From the NCBI GenBank assembly GCA_937904325.1, contig CALGTK010000033.1, forward strand, positions 1 to 57,711: a DNA stretch of 57,711 nucleotides, written 5' to 3'. Within the stretch, counting starts at the first letter, position 1. Every line of letters begins with the position of its first letter. This DNA comes from an uncultured Planctomyces sp. GTDB taxonomy: Bacteria; Planctomycetota; Planctomycetia; Planctomycetales; Planctomycetaceae. Positions 1-8,125 of this stretch are shown piece after piece. The position numbers and the translations under genes are program-made. Under the pieces are notes generated by a model that saw nothing but the letters and a program-made list of their open reading frames with translations, ran no database searches and was not told where the DNA came from.

Positions 1-1764
1 CGGTGGGGCGTGGTGGGGTTTGATTCTAGCGTCGATGACCAGGGAGCCTCGGCAGCCCCAGTGCTTCTGCTCGGTGAATGAGCCGATGCCGTGGATGTCG
101 CTCGCCGGGTTTGACCGAGTGAAGACGACCCAGAGAAAATTCTTCAGTTGTCGTGCGGTGAATTCGCTATCGTCAACGATGACGATCAGCGGGAACGTGC
201 TCAAAGGCGATTGTTCCGAGAAATGCTCACAGAATTGGCGACAGCTTGCGTCGGCACCGTCAGAATTCGGCTGGTAATTCGGACCTTCGACGGCAAGTAC
301 ACCGGGCGAGCACACTCGCGGGTTACGGAAGCCGTCGGGTAACGAGACGCCTGCAGGAAGCTCGGTGGGCAATTCGCGACGGCGGGGGCCGGCAGCGGCA
401 ATGACAACTTTTGAGCCCTGGTTAACTCCCGTACCGCTGTAGTCGAGCGTGTCCATCGTCGTGCGAGTTTGGAAATGGAGATCGCGTCGCCAGTCCACTC
501 GCTCAAGTAGATGCCGCAGGAAGGCGTCGATGTCTTCTACGTCGAGCGCTGGCTGATCTTCGTGAGCGACCATCAGCAGATACTTTGCCAGAGATAACTG
601 GCCCTGGCCCAGGATCGCGTTGGCTTGAGTCAGAATTTCCTGAGGTCGCCGCTGGCCGTCGTATGGCGTGTAACGTTCGCTGCCAATCGCCAGCAGAAGT
701 GGATGCACGCCCGCCGCGTCGACGGCATGGACGGCTTTGACTCCGGGAAGCACGGTCGGAATAATCGGTCCGGTGATCTCGTGAATGATGTCTCCGAAGC
801 CCGTGTCTTCCTGAGGCGGGCGGCCGACGACGGTGAACGGCCAGATGGCGTCCCGTCGGTGGTAGACTTTCTCAACGTTCAGCACGGGAAACTCGTGAGC
901 GAGGCTGTAGTACCCAAGATGGTCGCCGAACGGACCTTCCGGCAGCAGCCTGTCAGGATCAACCGTGCCGCTGATGCAGAAGTCGGCCTCGGCGTAAATT
1001 GATGGTCGGCCTGGCTGCCGCACCATTTTGATTCGACGATTCTGGAGAGCTCCGGCGAAAGTCAGCTCCGACAGTCCTTCTGGTAGTGGCATGACAGCCG
1101 CCAGTGTCATGGCCGGTGAGCCTCCGACGAAAATATTAACTCGAAACGGCTCGCCCTTCTCGATCGATTTTGCATGATGCACACCAATACTTCGGTGAAT
1201 CTGGTAATGCAGACCGATCTGCTGATTCGTCACGTAGTCGTTACCGGAAAGCTGTACGCGGTACATACCCAGGTTCGAGTTCATGACACCGGGACGATCA
1301 ACGTCTTCCGTGTAAACCTGCGGAAGTGTGATGAACGCCCCGCCGTCATCCGGCCAGCTCTTCAACTGCGGAAGCTGATCGATCGTAGTTTCACATTCCA
1401 TGATCGATCCGCTTCTCGAACTGCGAGGCAGCATGTGGAGCGCCGTGAAGGGGGCTCCGAGATACCGCCACGGTCTCTTCGCACAGGCGGGCGGATCGAC
1501 CTTCAACTCGACGAGTCGACGGACGGCTTCCATCGCGTCGCGAAACATGAAGTGAACGCGTTTGCGAGTACCAAACAGATTGCTGACCATCGGAAATCGA
1601 CAGCCCTTTACATTGGAAAAATAGAGCGCCGGCCCGCCTGCTTCGTAGACTCGGCGCTGGATCTCTGCCGCTTCGAGGTGCGCGTCGATCTCCGCCTCGA
1701 TCCGCACCAGATGCCCGGCCCGTTCGAGATCAGTCACACACTCCCGTAGATTTCGATACCCCAT
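1..1764 (-). CDS. UbiD family decarboxylase, 3' end outside the window
   Basis: An open frame of 588 codons runs from an ATG at 1764 to the left edge without a stop, so the C terminus is missing. The translation begins MGYRNLRECVTDLERAG and carries the UbiD signature EGPFGDHLGYYS near residues 276-287, which holds the acidic residues used by this prenylated-FMN-dependent family. UbiD enzymes decarboxylate aromatic or unsaturated acids, typically in ubiquinone or menaquinone synthesis. The length and the middle section suit the roughly 600-residue menaquinone-type subgroup better than the shorter E. coli UbiD, but the substrate cannot be read from sequence. It is divergent from the kinase gene that follows. 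The UbiX partner that makes the cofactor is not in the window. Confidence 0.93.
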   Translation of the reverse strand, partial: MGYRNLRECVTDLERAGHLVRIEAEIDAHLEAAEIQRRVYEAGGPALYFSNVKGCRFPMVSNLFGTRKRVHFMFRDAMEAVRRLVELKVDPPACAKRPWRYLGAPFTALHMLPRSSRSGSIMECETTIDQLPQLKSWPDDGGAFITLPQVYTEDVDRPGVMNSNLGMYRVQLSGNDYVTNQQIGLHYQIHRSIGVHHAKSIEKGEPFRVNIFVGGSPAMTLAAVMPLPEGLSELTFAGALQNRRIKMVRQPGRPSIYAEADFCISGTVDPDRLLPEGPFGDHLGYYSLAHEFPVLNVEKVYHRRDAIWPFTVVGRPPQEDTGFGDIIHEITGPIIPTVLPGVKAVHAVDAAGVHPLLLAIGSERYTPYDGQRRPQEILTQANAILGQGQLSLAKYLLMVAHEDQPALDVEDIDAFLRHLLERVDWRRDLHFQTRTTMDTLDYSGTGVNQGSKVVIAAAGPRRRELPTELPAGVSLPDGFRNPRVCSPGVLAVEGPNYQPNSDGADASCRQFCEHFSEQSPLSTFPLIVIVDDSEFTARQLKNFLWVVFTRSNPASDIHGIGSFTEQKHWGCRGSLVIDARIKPHHAPP

Positions 1765-1946
1765 CAGCCTCACCAAAGAACACAGGAAACGAACAGGACA
1801 GCGACGCAAGCAGGTCGTCGGTAGGTTTTGTAGACGGAACTCAGTTCTGAAACAAAGCCGAGACACGCATGACGGGATCGCTTGTGACTGGTAAGTTTGC
1901 CAGAGAACGCTGTCAAACCTCACTGCAACCTGAGACTCTGCTTCCC

Positions 1947-3023
1947 ATGTTTGAAGTCAACGCTTCCAATGTCCTCGTTTATTTCGCCGACTCCGGTCGA
2001 CCACAGTGGGAACAGCTCGGGCTCGGTACCGACACGTTAGCAAAGTCGACAGCTGCCGAACTGGCGTGGGGTGTATCGAACATCGTGATTCGCGTCGACA
2101 CTCCGGTGCGAAGCTTCGTCGTGAAGCAGTCGCGTGAGCAGTTGAGAACGGAGATTGACTGGTTCAGCCAGCTTGACCGAATCTGGCGTGAGGTTGACGT
2201 TCTAAAGACTCTGGCGACGTTGCTTCCGGCCGAGGCCGTTCCGCAAGTTCTGTCAGAAGATCGCGACAACTACCTCTTCACGATGGAAGCGATCGACGCG
2301 GATCATCGAGTGTGGAAAGCCGATCTGCTGGACGGTGTTTTCGATTCGTCGATTGCAGAAACCCTGGCGGAGCATCTGGCAGCGATCCATCGCGGTTCGA
2401 CTGGCAATGCAGAAATTGCAGAGCGAACCAGTGATCAGACAGTGTTCGACGAACTGCGTCTCGATCCCTTTTACCGCTACGTCGCCGAAACGTGCACGCG
2501 TTTTTCAGAGCCGCTGAATTCGCTGATCGATCGAACTTCTCAGCGTACCGACTGCCTGGTCCTGGCAGACTTCAGTCCAAAGAACATCCTGCTGACGAGC
2601 GACGGGCCGGTGATCGTTGACTTTGAAACCGGCCACTACGGCGATCCGGGGTTCGACATCGGGTTCTTTCTCAGCCATCTGCTGCTCAAAACGGTAAAGC
2701 ATCATGAGCGGATGGCTGAGGCGATTGTTCCGGCACGGCGATTCTGGCAGATTTACAGCGAACAACTTTCCGCTGATCCCGCTCCAGCATGGCTGATCGA
2801 CGGGAGCCGTGACTCAGGATTCGAACGCCAGTCGGTCGAGCATCTGGCCGCCTGCACGCTGGCCAGAGTCGACGGCAAAAGCCGCGTCAACTACTTGCAT
2901 GAACCCTGGCAGCCGGATTTCATTCGCAACTTCTGTGAGGATCTGCTGACAGGCGTGCAACCACGGATAACGGCCGCGTTTGATCTGTTGGAGCGTTCGC
3001 TAAAGTCTCGATCCGTGCGGTAG
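1947..3023 (+). CDS. Aminoglycoside phosphotransferase-like (APH family) small-molecule kinase
   Basis: 358 residues with the protein-kinase-like fold of the APH/choline kinase family. The catalytic loop LADFSPKNILL has the Brenner-type Asp and Asn, and IVDFETGHYGDPGFDIGFF supplies the metal-binding Asp. Such proteins phosphorylate hydroxyls on small molecules, and the local form resembles methylthioribose or homoserine kinase relatives, so an antibiotic-resistance role should not be assumed. The frame opens at an ATG at 1869, but I prefer the ATG at 1947: the text from there (MFEVNASNVLVYFADSG) looks like a usual family N terminus, while the 26 residues before it do not. An inverted repeat begins in the stop codon region. 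Confidence 0.85.
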   Translation: MFEVNASNVLVYFADSGRPQWEQLGLGTDTLAKSTAAELAWGVSNIVIRVDTPVRSFVVKQSREQLRTEIDWFSQLDRIWREVDVLKTLATLLPAEAVPQVLSEDRDNYLFTMEAIDADHRVWKADLLDGVFDSSIAETLAEHLAAIHRGSTGNAEIAERTSDQTVFDELRLDPFYRYVAETCTRFSEPLNSLIDRTSQRTDCLVLADFSPKNILLTSDGPVIVDFETGHYGDPGFDIGFFLSHLLLKTVKHHERMAEAIVPARRFWQIYSEQLSADPAPAWLIDGSRDSGFERQSVEHLAACTLARVDGKSRVNYLHEPWQPDFIRNFCEDLLTGVQPRITAAFDLLERSLKSRSVR

Positions 3024-3082
3024 GGTGCGTCTCGCACACACCACAGTGTCGCGTGAATTCATGGTGCTTCGAGACGCACCCT
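3022..3082. repeat. 61-bp MITE-like inverted repeat
   Basis: Perfect 13-bp inverted arms, agggtgcgtctcg at 3022-3034 and its complement at 3070-3082, enclose 35 bases. The left arm overlaps the stop codon of the kinase gene. There is no T-run after it, so it is not a typical terminator. GGGTGCGTC / GACGCACCC ends of this kind recur as short intergenic elements in many bacteria. Whether this one is multicopy cannot be seen here. Confidence 0.6.
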
Positions 3083-3121
3083 GTATAAAGCTTCACACCT
3101 ATTCGGACAAAGACTGAGTCT

Positions 3122-4573
3122 ATGACGGAACTGCAAGTCGACAAGTCAGTCGTGAAATCTGAAAGCAACGGTCCACCAGCGTCACTGTCGTTGTGGGACG
3201 CGGTGAGCATTATTGTGGGGATCGTCGTAGGGGTGTCGATCTTCAAAGTCCCCGGGCTTATTTTCGCTAATGTTTCGTCGCCGCTGGAAGGACTCATTGC
3301 GTGGGGACTCGGAGCGGTCGTTGCAGTGTGCGGAGCGTTGACTTACGCCGAGCTCGCCACGCTGCATCGAAGAACCGGTGGCGAGTACGTTTATCTTTCA
3401 CGCGCCTACGGACCGCGGATGGGATTTCTGTTTGGATGGGCTCAGCTAACCGGAGTTTTCAGCGGCAGCATCGGAACAATGGCTTACGTCTTTGCTGATT
3501 ACGCCATCGTTTTGCTCAAGTGGGACGCTTCGTCCGGACTTGGGCTCGCACTGTTTTCCGTTCTCCTGCTGACAACGCTGCATATTCTCGGGGTGAAGAC
3601 AAGCACGATGGTTCAGAACGTACTGACACTTTCGAAGCTGATCGGCCTGGTCATGCTGCTGGCAGTTGGGTTGCTTGCTGGTTCGGGAGAATCACTGACC
3701 ACCGAAATGCCTGTTGGCGGAGGCGGATTCGGACTGGCGATGGTTTTCATTCTGTACGCTTATGGCGGGTGGAATGACGCTGCCATGGTTTCGGCAGAAA
3801 TCCACGACGCCAAACGGAACGTGCCAAAGTCGCTGCTGATTGGAATTGGCCTGATTTCCGGCATCTACCTGCTTGTGAATGTTGCTTATCTGCAGGGGCT
3901 TGGGTTTGCAGGGATTCGAGAATCCGGAACGCCAGCTACGGATGTCATTGCAAATTCCAAGCTGCTGAGTCCAACCATTCGCGGCTGGAGCGTTCAAGCG
4001 ATCGCTGTGCTGGTCATGCTGTCTGCCCTGGGCGCCGTTCACGGTTTGATCTTCACCGGATCGCGTCTGTACGCGGCACTTGGTTCTGACCACAGTCTCT
4101 TTGCAAAACTAGGCCTATGGCACCCGAAACTTGGTTCACCCGTTTGGTCGCTGAGTGCTCAGGCTGCTCTGACGAGTATTCTGATTGTTACCGTCGGAAC
4201 CAAAATAGGGCGAAGCTGTGTCGATACTGTCGTCACGGCGGTCGGTCGTGATCCGGTCCCGTGGGCGGACTTCGGTGGAGGCTTCGACACGCTGCTGGCA
4301 GCGACCGCTCCCGTATTCTGGTCGTTCTTTCTGCTGAGTGGTTCGACGGTCTTCGTCTTCCGTCTTCGGCAACCTGATGCCCCCCGACCATTTCGAACAC
4401 CGTTTTACCCGGTCGTCCCTCTTGTCTTCATGTTGAGCTGCGTCTACATGATCTATTCCAGTGTCAGCTATGCAGGCAACCTTTCGTTGCTTGCATTGAT
4501 TCCGCTGGCGGCCGGCGTTCCCATCTATCTGCTGAGTTCTCACACCACACACACCACACACACCACACCGTAA
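3122..4573 (+). CDS. APC family amino acid permease
   Basis: 483 residues with about twelve hydrophobic membrane segments. The first segment has the broken-helix motif of the amino acid-polyamine-organocation superfamily (SIIVGIVVGVSIFKVPG), followed by GALTYAELATLHRRTGGEYVY, which is typical of the APC cytoplasmic loop. It should be a secondary transporter that imports or exchanges amino acids or related amines; the substrate is not predictable. A hydrophilic insertion of about 30 residues lies near residues 360-390. The C terminus ends in a histidine-threonine tract (HTTHTTHTTP) coded by a 9-bp tandem repeat. The M20 peptidase begins 18 bases downstream, so peptide cleavage and amino acid transport are probably co-expressed. 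Confidence 0.9.
   Translation: MTELQVDKSVVKSESNGPPASLSLWDAVSIIVGIVVGVSIFKVPGLIFANVSSPLEGLIAWGLGAVVAVCGALTYAELATLHRRTGGEYVYLSRAYGPRMGFLFGWAQLTGVFSGSIGTMAYVFADYAIVLLKWDASSGLGLALFSVLLLTTLHILGVKTSTMVQNVLTLSKLIGLVMLLAVGLLAGSGESLTTEMPVGGGGFGLAMVFILYAYGGWNDAAMVSAEIHDAKRNVPKSLLIGIGLISGIYLLVNVAYLQGLGFAGIRESGTPATDVIANSKLLSPTIRGWSVQAIAVLVMLSALGAVHGLIFTGSRLYAALGSDHSLFAKLGLWHPKLGSPVWSLSAQAALTSILIVTVGTKIGRSCVDTVVTAVGRDPVPWADFGGGFDTLLAATAPVFWSFFLLSGSTVFVFRLRQPDAPRPFRTPFYPVVPLVFMLSCVYMIYSSVSYAGNLSLLALIPLAAGVPIYLLSSHTTHTTHTTP
4541..4567. repeat. Three tandem copies of a 9-bp unit at the end of the permease gene
   Basis: The unit cacaccaca is present three times without mismatch at 4541-4549, 4550-4558 and 4559-4567. 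It encodes the HTT repeat just before the permease stop codon. Because the unit is a multiple of three, copy-number changes would lengthen or shorten the tail without a frameshift. Confidence 0.9.
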
Positions 4574-4591
4574 GTAACAGGTCCAACAGTC

Positions 4592-5809
4592 ATGGCAAAA
4601 GCAGCCCGAGCAGGTTCCTCTGACTCATCCTCAGCCGGTATTTCGATCAATGAAAAGGCGGCGATCTCGCGTGTCACAAAGATGATGGCGATTCCTGGCA
4701 AGAGTGGTAAAGAGCGCGCGATCGCCGACTTCATCAAGAGCGAGCTTCAGAAAGCAGGCGTTCCGGCATCGGCAATCCAGCATGATTCCGCTCACAGGAA
4801 AAGTCATCTCGGAGGTGAGGTCGGCAACCTGATCGTCAAACTGCCCGGCACAGTGAAGCGGCCGCGACGCCTTCTGATGGGGCATATTGATACTGTGCCG
4901 CTGTGTGTGGGTTGCCGGCCAGTCCGTGATGGAGACCTGATTCGACCGAAAGATCCAACAACGGCCCTCGGAGGCGACAACCGCGCCGGAGCCGGCGTCG
5001 TACTTACGACGGCTCTTGAGATTCTGAAACGGAAACTCCCGCATCCGCCTCTGACGCTGCTGTGGCCTGTCCAGGAAGAAGTCGGTCTTGTCGGGGCACG
5101 ACATGTTGGTGTTTCAAAACTCGGAAACCCGAAACTCTCGTTCAACTGGGACGGCGGCCCGCCAAACATGCTCGTCGTCGGAGCAACCGGTGACGTGAAT
5201 ATCGAAATCGAAGTCAGCGGAATTGCCAGCCACGCGGGTGCTCACCCTGAAGACGGTGTTAATGCCGCAGCGATCGCATCGCTGGCGATCGCCGATCTGA
5301 CTCGCGACGGTTGGCACGGGCTGATCCAGAAAGGTCGCAACTCCGGGACAAGCAACATCGGATCCATCTCTGGCGGCGAGGCAACCAATGTCGTCATGCC
5401 GAACGTGCACGTCCGAGCTGAAGCTCGCAGCCACGATCCAAAGTTTCGACAGAGGATCGTTAATCAGTTCAGGAAGACTTTCCAGAAGGCTGCTCGCGCG
5501 CTGCAGAATTCTGCCGGCAAACGAGGCTCCGTCGAATTTGAATCGAGCCTGAAATACGAATCTTTCAAAATAAATCTTAGCGAGCCATCAGTCGAGGCAG
5601 CAAAATCTGTGATGGAGTCACTGGGGATGGAGCCGGAGTACCGAATCTCAAACGGTGGTCTGGATGCCAACTGGATGACCGCAAACGGAATCCCCACTGT
5701 CACGATGGGCTGCGGTCAGCAGGGGATTCACACGGTCGACGAGAAGCTGAACATCGAAAGCTTCCTGCTGGCTTGTCGTGTTGCAATGAGACTGGCAACA
5801 GTTGAGTAG
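4592..5809 (+). CDS. M20 family zinc metallopeptidase (PepT/ArgE-like)
   Basis: 405 residues. Metal and catalytic motifs occur in the expected order: GHIDTVP near residue 93 (His ligand and Asp), LGGDNRAGAGVVL (bridging Asp), PVQEEVGLVGA (catalytic and metal Glu) and, near the C terminus, a His in GQQGIHTVDEKL. The dimerisation (lid) domain lies between, near residues 205-320, starting SGIASHAGAHPEDGVN. These enzymes cleave small peptides or deacylate amino acid derivatives in the cytoplasm. The nearest pattern is tripeptidase T-like. It follows the APC permease by 18 bases and probably shares its transcript. The closely related M42 aminopeptidases are a less likely alternative. Confidence 0.9.
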   Translation: MAKAARAGSSDSSSAGISINEKAAISRVTKMMAIPGKSGKERAIADFIKSELQKAGVPASAIQHDSAHRKSHLGGEVGNLIVKLPGTVKRPRRLLMGHIDTVPLCVGCRPVRDGDLIRPKDPTTALGGDNRAGAGVVLTTALEILKRKLPHPPLTLLWPVQEEVGLVGARHVGVSKLGNPKLSFNWDGGPPNMLVVGATGDVNIEIEVSGIASHAGAHPEDGVNAAAIASLAIADLTRDGWHGLIQKGRNSGTSNIGSISGGEATNVVMPNVHVRAEARSHDPKFRQRIVNQFRKTFQKAARALQNSAGKRGSVEFESSLKYESFKINLSEPSVEAAKSVMESLGMEPEYRISNGGLDANWMTANGIPTVTMGCGQQGIHTVDEKLNIESFLLACRVAMRLATVE

Positions 5810-6135
5810 TTCTTCGTTCCCTGGTCGGACATCCCCTGATGAATTTTTGGAAACAAAATTCAACGATTCATTGAGTGAGCACTTGAGGGACAATTGCGGA
5901 CCGCGATGTCAAAATTCGTGAGACAGAGCCTGACCTGCCATACCGAATAAAAAAGAACGCAAAGTGCGCTGAGGTAATGGCAGGGAGCAAGGAGACTCTC
6001 CTTACCTCTGCAAGAATTCTCGGGAATCTCTGCATTCTAAATTTCAGTTGGCACGATTCCGCAGTCAGTTATGCCACTGGCTCGGAATTTACGCCGCTCT
6101 TCAAAACGCCGAGTGAGTAGATGACGCTACAAGGG
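5810..6135. other. Convergent intergenic region, no gene seen
   Basis: The stretch between the ends of the peptidase (+) and the first tatA (-) has stops in all frames and nothing recognisable. Two weak structures are visible: a short dyad aaggag-act-ctcctt near 5988-6002, and, read on the minus strand near 5945-5975, a small GC stem followed by a run of T that could end the tat transcript. Neither is strong enough to call. Confidence 0.5.
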
Positions 6136-6450
6136 TTACGCGTCCTCTTGTTCGCTGTCTTCCTGATTAAACCTGGGTGGTTCGAACTTCGGAGCGGTGA
6201 CTTCAGCAACTTCTTCGCTGGCAGCCGGTCGTGGAGTTGAAGCAGTGCTGGCCGACGAGTTGTACGTCGACGTACTCACTTCGTCCTCGATACCTCGCAC
6301 GCCCTTTTTGAACTCGACAATGCCTTTACCAAGACTGCGTGCGACTTCCGGAAGACGCTTGCCAAACAGCATTAAAGCGATCGTGCCGAAAATGATAAGT
6401 TCAGGAAATCCGGGAGCTCCACCAGGGAAGAATGCAAGAATACCAGTCAT
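6136..6450 (-). CDS. tatA: Twin-arginine translocase subunit TatA/TatE
   Basis: 104 residues: a short N-terminal membrane helix (PELIIFGTIALMLFGKRLPE), then the amphipathic helix VARSLGKGIVEFKKGVRG typical of TatA, and an acidic, proline-rich tail. TatA oligomers form the pore-like element that moves folded proteins across the cytoplasmic membrane. The frame could extend to 6534, but a GAGGT Shine-Dalgarno stands just before the ATG at 6450 and the family homology starts there. A second TatA paralogue lies directly upstream on the same strand. No TatC is in the window. The Tat-type leader of the DUF1501 protein at 26-27 kb is a likely local client. Confidence 0.92.
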   Translation of the reverse strand: MTGILAFFPGGAPGFPELIIFGTIALMLFGKRLPEVARSLGKGIVEFKKGVRGIEDEVSTSTYNSSASTASTPRPAASEEVAEVTAPKFEPPRFNQEDSEQEDA

Positions 6451-6541
6451 GTGACACCTCATGTAAAACGTTGATTTTGAATTTTTTAGCGATAATTCAG
6501 CCAACACGGCAACGTTGGAGTGCTGTGAAAGCAACTATCGA

Positions 6542-6736
6542 TCACGAATCTTTAGCGACGTCTTCGTTGGAATCCTCAGCGTCGCTCGTCCCTTTCTTAA
6601 ACTCCACAATGCTCTGTCCAAGCGACCTCATCGTTCCTGGAATTCGATTGCCAAACACCACCAGAACGATCACCGCAAATATCATTAATTCGGGCAATCC
6701 AAGGCCACCAACAAATGGGATGATTCCAAGCAACAT
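6542..6736 (-). CDS. tatA: Twin-arginine translocase subunit TatA/TatE (second, shorter copy)
   Basis: 64 residues with the same plan as its neighbour: GLGLPELMIFAVIVLVVFGN as the membrane helix, a hinge with Pro, then SLGQSIVEFKKGTSDAE as the amphipathic helix. A strong Shine-Dalgarno (AGGAGAG) precedes the ATG at 6736. The two copies differ clearly in tail length and sequence, so this is an old duplication rather than a recent one. It is the promoter-proximal gene of the pair, behind a leader of about 375 bases that starts from a good sigma-70-type promoter at 7119-7146. Confidence 0.93.
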   Translation of the reverse strand: MLLGIIPFVGGLGLPELMIFAVIVLVVFGNRIPGTMRSLGQSIVEFKKGTSDAEDSNEDVAKDS

Positions 6737-7020
6737 GTTTGCTCTCCTGACAGTTTCGCGGTGACATTCCGGAGGTCTGGCCTCGCGAAACTAAAATACA
6801 GCTCCAGTGAACGAGATGCCCATGCTCGAATGAACCACTGTCCGCTCGAAGTTAAATGATCAATCACTCCGCGAATCTTCGCAGGAGTCATAAAATCAGA
6901 CTGCGAGAATCTTCAAATGGACAGTGTGCATACTCAGAACGTCTGAAACTCGAACGCCCAGCAAAAGAAGCGACGCTCCTGCTGAAGCAACAGGCAGGCA
7001 GAGCAAACGACCGATCAGTC

Positions 7021-7070
7021 GGACATCCGTCCCGAAGGGGATTCACAGACCATCTGGCATGGGGATGTCC
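7021..7070 (-). ncRNA. Possible structured leader element (three-way junction)
   Basis: Read on the minus strand, GGACATCC at 7063-7070 pairs with GGATGTCC at 7021-7028. Inside are two short hairpins: CAGA-TGG-TCTG (7046-7056) and TCCC-CTTC-GGGA (about 7029-7040). The whole would fold as a three-way junction about 45 bases after the predicted transcription start. No known riboswitch or RNA family is recognised. It may be a tatA leader element, an independent small RNA, or chance pairing. Confidence 0.3.
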
Positions 7071-7118
7071 ACTCGGTTCGCCCGCGAGGAGCAGGTGGAG
7101 TGAGCGGAGCGGGAATTT

Positions 7119-7146
7119 ATTTTACGACTGCATTTCCCATTGTCAA
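7119..7146 (-). promoter_or_regulatory. Sigma-70-type promoter reading toward tatA
   Basis: On the minus strand, a perfect -35 box TTGACA (7141-7146) is followed after 16 bases by TAAAAT (7119-7124) as -10. The start would be near 7112, leaving a leader of about 375 bases before the tatA ATG at 6736. Confidence 0.55.
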
Positions 7147-7386
7147 ACACTTGACCCAATCGAGCCCCAATCCTGTTCGCCCGAAATAACCACGATTCTT
7201 TCAGAATCTACGATCTTACAGCAAATCTCACAGAATATCTGGCAACTTCTTTCGCATACCTGAGCGTCAAACAAGCTCAAAAAAGCCCGCAACGCTCGTT
7301 CGAACAGTGTTCCTGACGCCTGGGCATCAAGTCTCGTCCGGCAAGCATTCGGGCTCTTTTAATAGCGAAACTTCTTAGACTGATCG

Positions 7387-7662
7387 TTAATCGAAACCGC
7401 CGCCCACGCCCGGCCCGGCGTCTCCCGCACCGAAATCTTCATTGAAACCGGTCTGGTCGAGTTTGTACTGCTCGATCGCCTGTTTCGTGTTTGTCAGCAG
7501 AAATTCAGGGCCAGCCGGGAAGTACTGGACGTCGTCCCGCAGGTAGTAGGCCGATGGCAATGTCTGCCCGCCAACCGACGTCTGGCAGCCTGTGGCCATC
7601 ATGGCCAGACCGCAGACTCCAAGGATTGCGACAGCCTGTTTTCGCAGAAGTTCAAGCTTCAT
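7387..7662 (-). CDS. Small conserved-type lipoprotein
   Basis: 91 residues. The N terminus has a positively charged start, a hydrophobic stretch and a lipobox ending ATGC (Cys at residue 26), so it should be lipidated and held in a membrane. The mature part contains LPSAYYLRDDVQYFPAGPEF and a glycine-rich acidic tail. I recall proteins with this YYLRDDVQYFPAGPEF pattern in planctomycetes, but their function is unknown. It lies alone between the secreted-protein gene upstream and the tat genes downstream. Confidence 0.82.
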   Translation of the reverse strand: MKLELLRKQAVAILGVCGLAMMATGCQTSVGGQTLPSAYYLRDDVQYFPAGPEFLLTNTKQAIEQYKLDQTGFNEDFGAGDAGPGVGGGFD

Positions 7663-8125
7663 GCCTGTTCCGTCCCGTTCATCCTGACTGGGCTCATTTG
7701 TCCGTCATGTGACGCGGCAAGACCGATGGCACATGAGTATCCGAAACAGTCATCGGCATTCCTGAAGCCGCAACTTCGGATAAATCAGCATAATCCGGAA
7801 ATCTTTCCTGAATTGCCGACAGTCAGAGAGCCACAAGCAACGTCTCACGCGTTTTATTGCGGAACAACCCGCAGCCAGTCGCGAGCCCTGGCCACAACAT
7901 CCGACACTGAATTGAATACGAACATCATTCCACCGCCGAAGGCGGCGGCCACTTTCATTTCCGATGACGCACTTCGTGCTGCTCGAATATGCCGATATTC
8001 CACGTTCTCTAACGCCGGAAACTGCGTCTCAAACCGCTGCGCGAACACCTTGCATTAAACGTCACCAATCTCGAACTGGCGAAAGCTACAACATCCCCCG
8101 GAAGCGACGCCCGACCCGGAAATCT
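7663..8125. other. Intergenic region with a doubtful short frame
   Basis: Between the secreted-protein gene and the lipoprotein gene. It holds a GC-rich dyad ccgccg-aa-ggcgg near 7931-7943 with no T-run, and a doubtful 64-codon frame listed separately. Nothing else was recognised. Confidence 0.45.
7854..8048 (-). CDS. Doubtful small ORF, 64 residues
   Basis: A GTG-started frame with mixed hydrophobic and charged residues (for example KVAAAFGGGMMFVFNSV as a possible membrane segment, then a WLR-containing tail). Codon choice looks moderately like the neighbours. There is no clear Shine-Dalgarno and I do not recognise the product. It may be a short membrane protein, the end of a decayed gene, or chance. 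Confidence 0.25.
   Translation of the reverse strand: MFAQRFETQFPALENVEYRHIRAARSASSEMKVAAAFGGGMMFVFNSVSDVVARARDWLRVVPQ

Larger units (their letters stand above)
6737..7386. other. Long leader and intergenic region upstream of tatA
   Basis: About 650 bases without a credible protein gene. It holds the promoter at 7119-7146, a folded leader segment at 7021-7070 and, nearer 7278-7355, a possible minus-strand terminator for the lipoprotein gene: distant AGCCCG/CGGGCT arms ending in a run of six T. A 68-codon minus-strand frame (6685-6891) overlaps the start of tatA and shows no recognisable domain. Confidence 0.5.

Noticed and set aside
1869-1946. Upstream start of the APH-type kinase
   Set aside because: The 26 extra residues do not resemble the family N terminus; the ATG at 1947 does. 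Kept only as an alternative.
6685-6891. 68-codon ORF overlapping the start of tatA
   Set aside because: No family resemblance, and it would run into tatA on the same strand in another frame.
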